Assembly (NCBI GenBank): GCA_021157745.1
Contig: JAGGWA010000052.1
Span: forward strand, 1 to 9,159
Length of the DNA stretch: 9,159 nucleotides
Source: Thermoplasmata archaeon
Lineage (GTDB): Archaea > Thermoplasmatota > E2 > UBA202 > JdFR-43
Direction: 5' to 3'
In this document: piece after piece, positions 1 through 5,309 of the stretch
How the letters are laid out: the number at the start of each line of letters is the position of its first letter
Numbering within the stretch: the first letter of the stretch is position 1
Made by a program: the position numbers and the translations under genes
The notes under the pieces: model-generated
Seen by the model: only the letters and a program-made list of their open reading frames with translations
What the model was told of the DNA's origin: nothing
Database searches by the model: none

Positions 1-48
1 GTCCATGAATTCCTTTTTTGCTATGATCAAAATTTTAATATCATTCAT
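1..48 (-). CDS. ABC-2 type permease, N-terminal 16 codons only
   Basis: Reading leftward from an ATG at 48, the sequence encodes MNDIKILIIAKKEFMD and then runs off the window edge. A short positively charged stretch of the form LIIAKKEFMD is typical of the cytoplasmic N-terminus of ABC-2 family permeases, just before their first membrane helix. The start codon lies inside the end of the upstream ATPase gene, giving an 8-nt overlap that suggests translational coupling. By position it would be the membrane partner of that ATPase. Only 16 residues are visible, so the family call rests on this short motif plus context; substrate and length cannot be judged. Confidence 0.6.
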   Translation of the reverse strand, partial: MNDIKILIIAKKEFMD

Positions 49-949
49 TTTCTCCCACCATTTTTATGAAAATTTCTTCCAGAGAGGGCTCGATTGTTTT
101 AAAATCTATTATTTTTCCTCCCGCCTCTTCTATCGCCTTTATAACATTTGTTTTTACCGCTGGATTGCATATCACCTCAATAACATTCCTTTCCATTTTT
201 GCATCCTCAACGCCTTTCACATTCTTAACAAAATTGAGAACATAGCTGGATGGTCTTTGCAGTTCTATTCTCAACTTGGGATGCAATTCGAATTTTTTGC
301 CAAGATTTTCTATGGTATCGATTGCAACTATTTTCCCTTTATTTAAAATAGCGACTCTATGACTTATTTCCTGCACTTCCGATAATATATGGGATGAAAA
401 CAGAATTGTAACGCCTTCCTTGTTTAGTTCTTTTATTTTTTTTCTCACTTCATATGCTCCTATTGCATCCAAGCCAGAAGCAGGTTCGTCCAAAATAAGT
501 AAATTTGGCTTTCCAATAAGGCATTGAGCTAAAGCGAGGCGTTGCATCATGCCTTTTGAAAATGTTCCTACTTTACGGTTTGCAGCATCTTCCAATCCAA
601 ATTCTTTCAGCAATGCCATGCAGTCTTCATCTACGCCTTTCAATTCTGCAAAAAATTGCAGGGTTTGCAATGCAGTCAAATTTTCATAGAAAGATGGCAT
701 TTCTGGAAGATAGCCAATGTTCTTCTTTGCTTCCTTTCCATTTAAAAAAATATCTTTTCCATTTATTTTTATCTCCCCTCCATCTATCCTGATCAATCCC
801 AAAATTGATTTTATGGTCGTTGTTTTTCCAGCTCCATTTGGGCCAAGTAATGAAAAAATCTCTCCCTTTCTAACATTGAAAGATACGCCATCTATGGCAA
901 CAACATCTCCATATCTTTTAACCAAATCTTTTACTTCTATAGCATCCAT
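41..949 (-). CDS. ABC transporter ATP-binding protein (ABC-2 / CcmA-like)
   Basis: This is a 302-residue nucleotide-binding subunit of an ABC transporter, expected on the cytoplasmic face of the membrane. Counted from the ATG at 949: Walker A GPNGAGKT at 36-43, a Q-loop-region LPE at 81-83, a signature segment FSKGMMQR at 130-137, Walker B LLILDEP at 150-156, the D-loop SGLD at 158-161 and the switch His of SSH at 187. About 90 further C-terminal residues resemble the regulatory tail of ABC-2/drug-export type ATPases (DUF4162-like). A TTG 21 bp further upstream would add MKHKRVK; I prefer the ATG because the conserved fold begins directly after it. The permease gene overlaps its 3' end by 8 nt. 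The signature deviates from LSGGQ (SKGMM), which is common in this subgroup. The substrate is unknown; export is likely for the family. Confidence 0.93.
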   Translation of the reverse strand: MDAIEVKDLVKRYGDVVAIDGVSFNVRKGEIFSLLGPNGAGKTTTIKSILGLIRIDGGEIKINGKDIFLNGKEAKKNIGYLPEMPSFYENLTALQTLQFFAELKGVDEDCMALLKEFGLEDAANRKVGTFSKGMMQRLALAQCLIGKPNLLILDEPASGLDAIGAYEVRKKIKELNKEGVTILFSSHILSEVQEISHRVAILNKGKIVAIDTIENLGKKFELHPKLRIELQRPSSYVLNFVKNVKGVEDAKMERNVIEVICNPAVKTNVIKAIEEAGGKIIDFKTIEPSLEEIFIKMVGENE

Positions 950-980
950 CTTAACCCTTTTATGCTTCAATTAGCATTGC

Positions 981-991
981 ATAAATAAAAA
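981..991 (-). promoter_or_regulatory. Possible TATA box for the ABC ATPase gene
   Basis: In the 61-bp gap between nop5 and the ATPase gene, the minus strand reads TTTTTATTTAT, centred about 37 bp upstream of the ATG at 949. This would put a transcript start near 960 and leave a leader of about 10 nt. The same T-rich stretch could also act as the oligo-T terminator of nop5. The gene may instead be co-transcribed with nop5. Confidence 0.3.
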
Positions 992-1010
992 TTTCGAAAA
1001 ATGATGGTTT

Positions 1011-1931
1011 CTATTCCTTCATTATCTCATTATACCTTCTTTCCACTTCTTTAATCAATTCTTCAGCAATATAGTTGTGAGTGAAAGCATCTGCTTTCGC
1101 TGCTATAGCAATCTTCGTTGCAAGAAGTCTCGCCACCTTGCCACGCTTGTTTTTGGGAGCCTTTCTTACAAGCTCATGCATGAAGAGATAGCCATGTTTT
1201 GGTGGCTTGCTCCCGTCTTTTAAATGGCGGAACAAAGCTTTTTCCGCTCCCAGCAACTGTATTGTGCCAGCTGGCATGGTAGCAAGTTTTGCAATGCCGC
1301 GAGCTGCAAGCAGGAGGCGGGCAGCAATTTTATATCCTATAATTCTTGTCACATTGGGAGCTATTTCTTCCATCGCTTTCTCAATATATTTCTCGAGTTT
1401 TTTTCTTGCATCCTTCAAGCTTGATGATATCTCGGCGAGCTTCTTTATATTCTCTTCCTCCAATTCATTTAGCTTTCCATCCCCGATTTTAAGCTTAGCT
1501 GCATCTTCGCAATTAAAAAATCCGAGCCAGTCTGTGAGGCGCTCATTTATTATATTCTCTATCTTTATTATTTCATCCAGAGCATTTATTGCTTGGCTTA
1601 TTCTATTCTCCCTTTTTCCCTCCTCTTCCTTTATTTTTCTTTCAGCCACCGTTATGCAAGCTTCTTTAAGCAAATCGATGGAATAGCCATAGTCTGATGC
1701 ATTGATTTTTTTCCTTCTATATTGCCCGAATTTTCCTATTTGCAGCAACCTCTTTTCATCCACAATTGGCTCAAATTTTTTGAATTCCTTTTCTTCTTGA
1801 AGCACCTCCCCCTTCTGAATCTTATAAAGCCTTTCTGAAATTTCCTCGGCATTTTTAGGAAACAACCTTTTATCTATTATTTTCTCGTCGTCATATAAAA
1901 AAACTCCAAACCATCTTGTCTTTAAATACAT
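1011..1931 (-). CDS. nop5: Nop5 (Nop56/58 family) box C/D sRNP core protein
   Basis: Nop5 is the scaffold of the archaeal box C/D RNP. It bridges L7Ae bound to the guide RNA and the methyltransferase fibrillarin, directing 2'-O-methylation of rRNA and tRNA. The 306-residue product has an N-terminal fibrillarin-binding region (about 1-100), a charged helical coiled-coil region (about 100-190, rich in E and K) and a C-terminal NOP RNA-binding domain (about 190-285). The NOP domain contains the diagnostic APNVTRIIG, TMPAGTIQLLGAEKALFRHL and SKPPKHG segments. It lacks a long lysine-rich tail. In many archaea the fibrillarin gene lies directly beside nop5; here the downstream neighbour is an unrelated ABC ATPase and the upstream neighbour is divergent pyrD, so fibrillarin must lie elsewhere. 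The ATG at 1931 fits with only 32 bp separating it from pyrD. Confidence 0.95.
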   Translation of the reverse strand: MYLKTRWFGVFLYDDEKIIDKRLFPKNAEEISERLYKIQKGEVLQEEKEFKKFEPIVDEKRLLQIGKFGQYRRKKINASDYGYSIDLLKEACITVAERKIKEEEGKRENRISQAINALDEIIKIENIINERLTDWLGFFNCEDAAKLKIGDGKLNELEEENIKKLAEISSSLKDARKKLEKYIEKAMEEIAPNVTRIIGYKIAARLLLAARGIAKLATMPAGTIQLLGAEKALFRHLKDGSKPPKHGYLFMHELVRKAPKNKRGKVARLLATKIAIAAKADAFTHNYIAEELIKEVERRYNEIMKE

Positions 1932-1963
1932 GATAATTTAAATATAAACTGCCATTTAAAATT
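1932..1963. promoter_or_regulatory. 32-bp divergent promoter region, nop5 / pyrD
   Basis: The entire gap between the two divergent start codons is 32 bp and almost purely A/T. For pyrD, the plus strand carries ATTTAAATATAAA at about 1937-1948, some 20-27 bp before the ATG at 1964. For nop5, the minus strand carries TTTTAAAT at about 1961-1954, some 23-30 bp before the ATG at 1931. Both distances fit leaderless archaeal transcripts. Each TATA-like box therefore sits next to the other gene's start codon, so the two pre-initiation complexes would overlap physically. No Shine-Dalgarno sequence is seen for either gene. This is a sequence-based inference. Confidence 0.6.
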
Positions 1964-2839
1964 ATGCTTGCCATTGAAATTGCAGGAATAAAAATGAAGA
2001 ATCCACTGATGCTTGCCTCTGGCATACTTGATTTAACTAAGGAAAGCATGGAAAGCTTCTCTCATGCTGGTGCTGTTGTAACAAAATCGGTAGGAAAGGA
2101 GGAGAGGAAGGGATATAAAAATCCAACGATACATGAACTGCCATATGGCTTGCTCAACGCTATTGGACTTGCAAATCCTGGCGTGGATGAGTATATAAAG
2201 GAAATAGATGGAATAAATGTTGATGTCCTTATAGGAAGCATATTTGGAAAAGATGCAAATGAGTTTGGCCATGTTGCAAAAAGAATGGCAAGGTATGTAA
2301 AAGCAATAGAGATGAACATGAGCTGTCCTCACGCAAGAAAACTTGGATTGGAATATCCTACGGAGGAAATAAGAGAAGCGGTTGAAATGGTGAAAAGGGC
2401 GGGCAAACCAGTTTTTGTAAAGCTTGGGATGGAAAATTTAATGGAAAGAGCTATGGCAGCTATAGATGGAGGGGCAGATGCAATAGTTGCCATAAATACA
2501 ATAAGGGCGATGGCTATTGATATCGACGCCAAAATGCCTGTTTTGGCAAACAAAATAGGAGGTTATTCAGGCAAGGCGATAAAGCCAATTGGCTTGCGTT
2601 GCGTTTATGAACTTGCTTCCAGCTTTGACATTCCCATAATAGGCGTGGGTGGAATAACAAGCTGGAAGGATGCAATAGAATACATCATGGCCGGCGCTAA
2701 AGCAGTGCAAATTGGAACAGGAATATATTATGAAGGAAAAGGAATATTCGAGAAAATCGCGAATGGAATGCAAGAATGGCTGGAAAAAAATGGATATAGC
2801 AGTATAGAAGATGTTGTTGGCATAGCATTGAAAAATTAG
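1964..2839 (+). CDS. pyrD: Dihydroorotate dehydrogenase, catalytic subunit (class 1B-like)
   Basis: This 291-residue FMN-dependent enzyme oxidises dihydroorotate to orotate, the fourth step of pyrimidine synthesis. It is a soluble TIM barrel. Visible marks are the N-terminal GIKMKNPLMLASG, the active-site segment NMSCPHARKLG with Cys121 as the catalytic base (Cys is typical of class 1), VKLG near 152, AINT at 176-179, the Gly-rich IGGYSGKAIKPI at 198-209, and the FMN phosphate-binding GVGGI (227-231) and GTG (251-253). Its length is normal. Class 1B enzymes usually pair with the iron-sulfur/FAD subunit PyrK; no pyrK is present in the window, so it lies elsewhere or another acceptor is used. 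The ATG at 1964 is supported by the short divergent promoter. It is followed after 56 bp by the DUF4430 gene, which has its own promoter. Confidence 0.95.
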   Translation: MLAIEIAGIKMKNPLMLASGILDLTKESMESFSHAGAVVTKSVGKEERKGYKNPTIHELPYGLLNAIGLANPGVDEYIKEIDGINVDVLIGSIFGKDANEFGHVAKRMARYVKAIEMNMSCPHARKLGLEYPTEEIREAVEMVKRAGKPVFVKLGMENLMERAMAAIDGGADAIVAINTIRAMAIDIDAKMPVLANKIGGYSGKAIKPIGLRCVYELASSFDIPIIGVGGITSWKDAIEYIMAGAKAVQIGTGIYYEGKGIFEKIANGMQEWLEKNGYSSIEDVVGIALKN

Positions 2840-2849
2840 CCTGACAAAA

Positions 2850-2861
2850 TTTAAATATAAA
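2850..2861 (+). promoter_or_regulatory. TATA box for the DUF4430/DUF6580 genes
   Basis: TTTAAATATAAA lies in the 56-bp gap after pyrD, with its centre about 40 bp before the ATG at 2896. The expected transcript start is near 2882, leaving a leader of about 14 nt. That leader contains a weak Shine-Dalgarno-like AGGTTGAT at 2885-2892. This gene therefore appears to be led, unlike most of its leaderless neighbours. Confidence 0.55.
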
Positions 2862-2867
2862 ATTTAC

Positions 2868-2881
2868 TTTACAAATGTAAA
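2868..2881. promoter_or_regulatory. Operator-like palindrome TTTAC-N4-GTAAA
   Basis: A perfect 5-bp inverted repeat with a 4-bp spacer, TTTACAAATGTAAA, lies between the TATA box (2850-2861) and the predicted transcript start (about 2882). In archaea a repressor bound here would block polymerase recruitment. A short AT-rich palindrome can arise by chance in this composition, so the role is only a suggestion. Confidence 0.35.
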
Positions 2882-2895
2882 AAAAGGTTGATAAG

Positions 2896-3300
2896 ATGAG
2901 AGATGTAAAGTTAATTGTGGTTGTTGTGGTTGCGATTGCAGCAGTGACGGGAGCATATATGATTGGACAGGAAGAAGGAAAAAGTGTGGGCAAAAAAATA
3001 AATGTTGATTTAGCCATAGATTTTGGCAACAGTTCATTGAACTATAGTGTTGTTGTAAATCAGGGAGCAAGCGTCTATGATGTGCTTGTGGAAGCAGCCC
3101 ATGAACATAATTTTTCTGTGGTTGCGACATATTACTCACAATATGACAGCTATTTCATTGAATCCATAAACGGCGTAAAAAATGGAAATGGAAAATACTG
3201 GCAATACTGGGTTAATGGTGAATATGCCAATGTGGGGGCAAATTTGTACAAGGTAAAGAATGGCGATTCCATACTATGGAAACTCGCTGGCTATGAATAG
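2896..3300 (+). CDS. Membrane-anchored DUF4430 domain protein
   Basis: This 134-residue protein has a single N-terminal hydrophobic segment (about 5-22) followed by an extracytoplasmic domain. The domain contains VYDVLVEAA (60-68) and ESINGVKNGNGKYWQYWVNG (89-108), then EYANVGANLYKVKNGDSILW (109-128). The pattern of a YDVL-type helix, then G-YW-YWVNGEYA, then a Y-V-x-GD-I-W ending is the hallmark of DUF4430, the fold also found at the C-terminus of the cobalamin carriers intrinsic factor and transcobalamin. There is no lipobox Cys, so it is anchored by its transmembrane helix. The ATG at 2896 is preceded by AAAGGTTGATAAG. The next gene overlaps its end and encodes a DUF6580-like membrane protein, which suggests that the two work together, possibly in vitamin or corrinoid capture. 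The ligand is not shown by the sequence. Confidence 0.85.
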   Translation: MRDVKLIVVVVVAIAAVTGAYMIGQEEGKSVGKKINVDLAIDFGNSSLNYSVVVNQGASVYDVLVEAAHEHNFSVVATYYSQYDSYFIESINGVKNGNGKYWQYWVNGEYANVGANLYKVKNGDSILWKLAGYE

Positions 3301-3910
3301 AGAAATAAATATAAAGGTAAAAAGCATATCGGATAAAATGAAAGCAAACAAAACTTTACTGGCTTTGGGACTCACAGCAACAGGCGTCATTTCAAGAATA
3401 TGGTTGCGGGGCCTGCTGCCGGCGGCGCCCCATTTTTATTTGCACTTCGGAAATGCAAGCTATCCAATTTTTATGATTGACATGTTCTTCGTTGTTGCCG
3501 CGCTTTCATTAATTGCAGGACGCTACCTCGGTAAATATGGCGTCGTGGTTCCTCTTTCCATAATGGCAATAAGTGATATTTATTTTGGAGGCGGCGCAAT
3601 ACTCTTCTTTACATGGTCAGGTTTTGCTATGATGGCATTGATTGGATATACATCAAAGAACAAAAGCTTCTCAACCTATTTTGGATATGGAATTCTTTCC
3701 GTAATAGCATACGATATATGGACGAATTTTGGTAGCTGGCTGGGATGGTATCCTCACACCATAGATGGATTCATTCTATGCTATACTGTTGCAATTCCAT
3801 TCATGCTGTGGCATTTGCTTTCGACGATAATAGCACTGCCTCTTGCCTCGCTGCCTTTTGAATATGCAAAAGAGCATGCAATGGAAGAAGCAATGATAGA
3901 AGCAATGTAA
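3293..3910 (+). CDS. DUF6580-like multispanning membrane protein, putative ECF S-component
   Basis: From the ATG at 3293 this is a 205-residue polytopic membrane protein. It contains about five or six hydrophobic segments plus conserved-looking spots: LPAAPHF near the start, LSIMAISDIYFGGG in the middle, and TNFGSWLGWYPHTIDGFILC with CYTVAIPF towards the end. The TNFG-W-YP-T-G-CY-A-PF pattern matches my memory of DUF6580, a family resembling substrate-binding S-components of energy-coupling-factor vitamin transporters. The ATG at 3293 overlaps the preceding DUF4430 stop by 8 nt. Alternatives are the ATG at 3260 (a longer overlap) and the ATG at 3338, which has a TATA-like box about 27 bp upstream. 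The acidic tail (YAKEHAMEEAMIEAM) is cytoplasmic-looking. No ECF ATPases or T-component lie nearby, so these would have to be shared from elsewhere. The transport role is an inference. Confidence 0.75.
   Translation: MNREINIKVKSISDKMKANKTLLALGLTATGVISRIWLRGLLPAAPHFYLHFGNASYPIFMIDMFFVVAALSLIAGRYLGKYGVVVPLSIMAISDIYFGGGAILFFTWSGFAMMALIGYTSKNKSFSTYFGYGILSVIAYDIWTNFGSWLGWYPHTIDGFILCYTVAIPFMLWHLLSTIIALPLASLPFEYAKEHAMEEAMIEAM
3303..3315 (+). promoter_or_regulatory. Possible internal TATA box ahead of the DUF6580-like gene
   Basis: AAATAAATATAAA lies within the 5' end of the membrane protein frame, centred 27 bp before the ATG at 3338. This is the spacing of a leaderless transcript and would yield a product 15 residues shorter than the 3293 start. 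It could be coincidence, because the region also encodes INIKVK. Confidence 0.3.
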
Positions 3911-3911
3911 A

Positions 3912-3996
3912 TGCGAGGGGCCGGATTTGAACCGGCGATGGCCTACGCCAGCAGATCTTGAGTCTGCCGCCTTGGACCTGGCTTGGCTACCCTCGC
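3912..3996 (-). tRNA. tRNA-Leu (CAA anticodon)
   Basis: The reverse strand folds into a complete class II cloverleaf of 85 nt. The acceptor GCGAGGG pairs with CCCTCGC at the 3' end, with discriminator A73 (the leucine identity base) at 3912. The D stem is GCC/GGC, with GG in its loop. The anticodon stem is GCAGA/TCTGC around the 7-nt loop CTCAAGA, giving anticodon CAA, which reads UUG. The long variable arm is TGGC-GTAG-GCCA. The T arm is GCCGG-TTCAAAT-CCGGC. There is no intron and no encoded CCA. The gene ends one base after the stop of the convergent membrane protein gene and starts 24 bp after the DUF131 gene on the same strand. Confidence 0.97.
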
Positions 3997-4016
3997 TCAA
4001 TTTGAATATACGTGCT

Positions 4017-4027
4017 GTTTTTAAATT
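4017..4027 (-). promoter_or_regulatory. TATA box of tRNA-Leu, overlapping the DUF131 stop codon
   Basis: The minus strand reads AATTTAAAAAC, centred 26 bp upstream of the first tRNA base at 3996. This is the expected archaeal TATA position. The box covers the TAA stop of the DUF131 gene (4021-4023), so the tRNA may be transcribed alone as well as by read-through from uppS-DUF131. Confidence 0.6.
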
Positions 4028-4380
4028 TTTACGAAAAGAAATGCAAGGAAAATGAATATGAAAATTATTGAGATAATAAGGAGGAGCAAAGCCATATTTT
4101 TATCACTTGCAATTATTATTGGTATTGGACCAATCATGACAATGCCTCCTTTTCTTTCTTCAACATACTCCTTGGAGCCGTCATATTCCAAAGGGAAAGA
4201 GAACATGAAGAGAATCATTGAAATGAATATTAGCAGGATTCCAGCGAGCATAAAAAATCCTGTTCCGTATATGAAAGGGAATATGATGAATAAACCAGCT
4301 TTTGCCTCCCCAAAAATAAAAGATGCTATTATGAATGCTACGCCAAGAATGAATAAAGCCATGGGCAACCTATTTGCCAT
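4021..4380 (-). CDS. DUF131 (TIGR00304) family membrane protein
   Basis: This 119-residue protein belongs to a small archaeal membrane protein family of unknown function. It has hydrophobic segments at about 7-22, 30-60 (probably two passes or one long stretch) and 96-117. Between the last two lies a short polar loop carrying the family hallmark GGIVMIGPIPIIIASD (78-93). The length is typical. Its ATG at 4380 lies inside the 3' end of uppS, with an 11-nt overlap, so the two are almost certainly co-transcribed and perhaps translationally coupled. The link to a polyprenyl-diphosphate synthase hints at a role at the membrane in lipid-carrier or envelope work, but nothing in the sequence shows a reaction. 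I see no catalytic motif. Confidence 0.85.
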   Translation of the reverse strand: MANRLPMALFILGVAFIIASFIFGEAKAGLFIIFPFIYGTGFFMLAGILLIFISMILFMFSFPLEYDGSKEYVEERKGGIVMIGPIPIIIASDKNMALLLLIISIIFIFIFLAFLFVKI

Positions 4381-5236
4381 ATCTCCTCTGCCTCCTTTGA
4401 TATGAAAGTATTGCTTTCAAAAAATCTTTTTTTTTAAATGCAGGCCAATAGACATCTGTAAAATACAACTCGGAATAAGCAAGTTGCCATAATAGAAAGT
4501 TTGAAATCCTTTCCTCTCCAGATGTTCTTAAAATCAAATCTGGATCCGGAAATGGTAATGAGGATGTATAAAGATATGATGCAACCTTGCTTTGATTTAT
4601 CTCCTCTGGCTCGATTTTTCCTTTTTTCACGTCTTCAGCTATCTTTTTAATTGCTTCCGTTATCTCCTCTCTTCCTCCATAACCTATTGCAATATTGAAA
4701 TAATATTTGTCATATTTTTCTGTTTTCCTCATCACATCTTCAGCTGCTTTTCTAACTCTCTCTGGTAGCAAATCAAGCTTTCCTATCACGCTTATCCTGA
4801 CTCTATTTTCATGTATTCTTTCATCTTCAGCAAGTTTTTTCAAGTCCTTTTCAAACATGTCCATCAGATGTTCAACCTCCTGTTTTGATCTCTTAAAATT
4901 ATCTGTTGAAAAAGCAAATACTGTGAGCACTTTAACACCAATTTCACGACACCATCCAACAACTTCTTCCAGCTTATCCTTTCCCATTTCATGCCCTTTC
5001 GTTGGAGAAAATCCTTCCATAAGAGCATATCTTCTGTTACCATCCATTATGATAGCTATGTGATTTGGTATCTTTTCTTTTTTAATATCCTGCATCATTT
5101 TCTTGGCAATGAGCCTATCCACTTCTCTCCTTACGAGTTTAAAAAGTTTGTTCTCTGTTATTTGCTTTATGGCTCTTCGTGCAAATCTCGTCTCTATTGC
5201 TTTTTCTCCCAGTCTTTCAAATTTTTTTATTACCAT
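4370..5236 (-). CDS. uppS: Cis-prenyltransferase (polyprenyl diphosphate synthase, UppS family)
   Basis: This enzyme adds isopentenyl units in cis to an allylic diphosphate, making the long polyprenyl carrier used for protein glycosylation and surface glycans. The archaeal members are thought to start from geranylgeranyl diphosphate. In the 288 residues: MDGNRRYA at 64-71 with the catalytic Asp65, TKGHEMG (79-85), VFAFSTDNFKRS (106-117), NIAIGYGGREEI (181-192) and the C-terminal DPDLILRTSGEERISNF (231-247) with LAYSELYF (252-259) supplying the diphosphate- and Mg-binding residues. All key motifs are intact. An N-terminal extension of about 57 residues, rich in Arg and Lys, precedes the core and is longer than in bacterial enzymes; it may be a membrane-associating amphipathic helix. 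A TATA-like box lies about 28 bp upstream of the ATG at 5236. Confidence 0.95.
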   Translation of the reverse strand: MVIKKFERLGEKAIETRFARRAIKQITENKLFKLVRREVDRLIAKKMMQDIKKEKIPNHIAIIMDGNRRYALMEGFSPTKGHEMGKDKLEEVVGWCREIGVKVLTVFAFSTDNFKRSKQEVEHLMDMFEKDLKKLAEDERIHENRVRISVIGKLDLLPERVRKAAEDVMRKTEKYDKYYFNIAIGYGGREEITEAIKKIAEDVKKGKIEPEEINQSKVASYLYTSSLPFPDPDLILRTSGEERISNFLLWQLAYSELYFTDVYWPAFKKKDFLKAILSYQRRQRRYGK

Positions 5237-5258
5237 TTCTCATTTCCATAAAAGGCAC

Positions 5259-5271
5259 CCTATATATAATT
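5259..5271 (-). promoter_or_regulatory. TATA box of uppS
   Basis: The minus strand reads AATTATATATAGG, centred about 29 bp before the uppS ATG. The 73-bp gap (5237-5309) between divergent uppS and the CPHC protein gene holds this box and the box for the opposite gene. The same 13-mer recurs upstream of the second thioredoxin-like paralogue. Confidence 0.6.
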
Positions 5272-5282
5272 GATGCAAACTT

Positions 5283-5293
5283 TTTTATTTAAT
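5283..5293 (+). promoter_or_regulatory. TATA-like box of the secreted CPHC protein gene
   Basis: TTTTATTTAAT lies about 20-27 bp upstream of the ATG at 5310, with no Shine-Dalgarno sequence between them. This fits a leaderless transcript and supports 5310 over the in-frame TTG at 5295, which lies too close to the box. Confidence 0.45.
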
Positions 5294-5309
5294 TTTGCAA
5301 TATTGTCTC

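Noticed and set aside
950..970. TTG start for the ABC ATPase at 970
   Set aside because: It would add only MKHKRVK ahead of the conserved fold and sits too close to the likely TATA box. The ATG at 949 fits better.
1207..1686. 159-codon open frame on the plus strand
   Set aside because: It lies entirely antisense to nop5, its product is low-complexity Ser/Phe/Ile-rich, and it has no family marks. It is a shadow of the helical Lys/Glu-rich coding region.
1011..1931. Nop5 as truncated because it is only 306 residues
   Set aside because: Archaeal Nop5 proteins vary widely in length, and short ones without a Lys-rich tail are known. All domains are visible here.
5295..5309. TTG start for the CPHC protein at 5295
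   Set aside because: It would add MQYCL before a normal signal peptide and overlaps the promoter region. The ATG at 5310 gives the usual K-K plus hydrophobic run.
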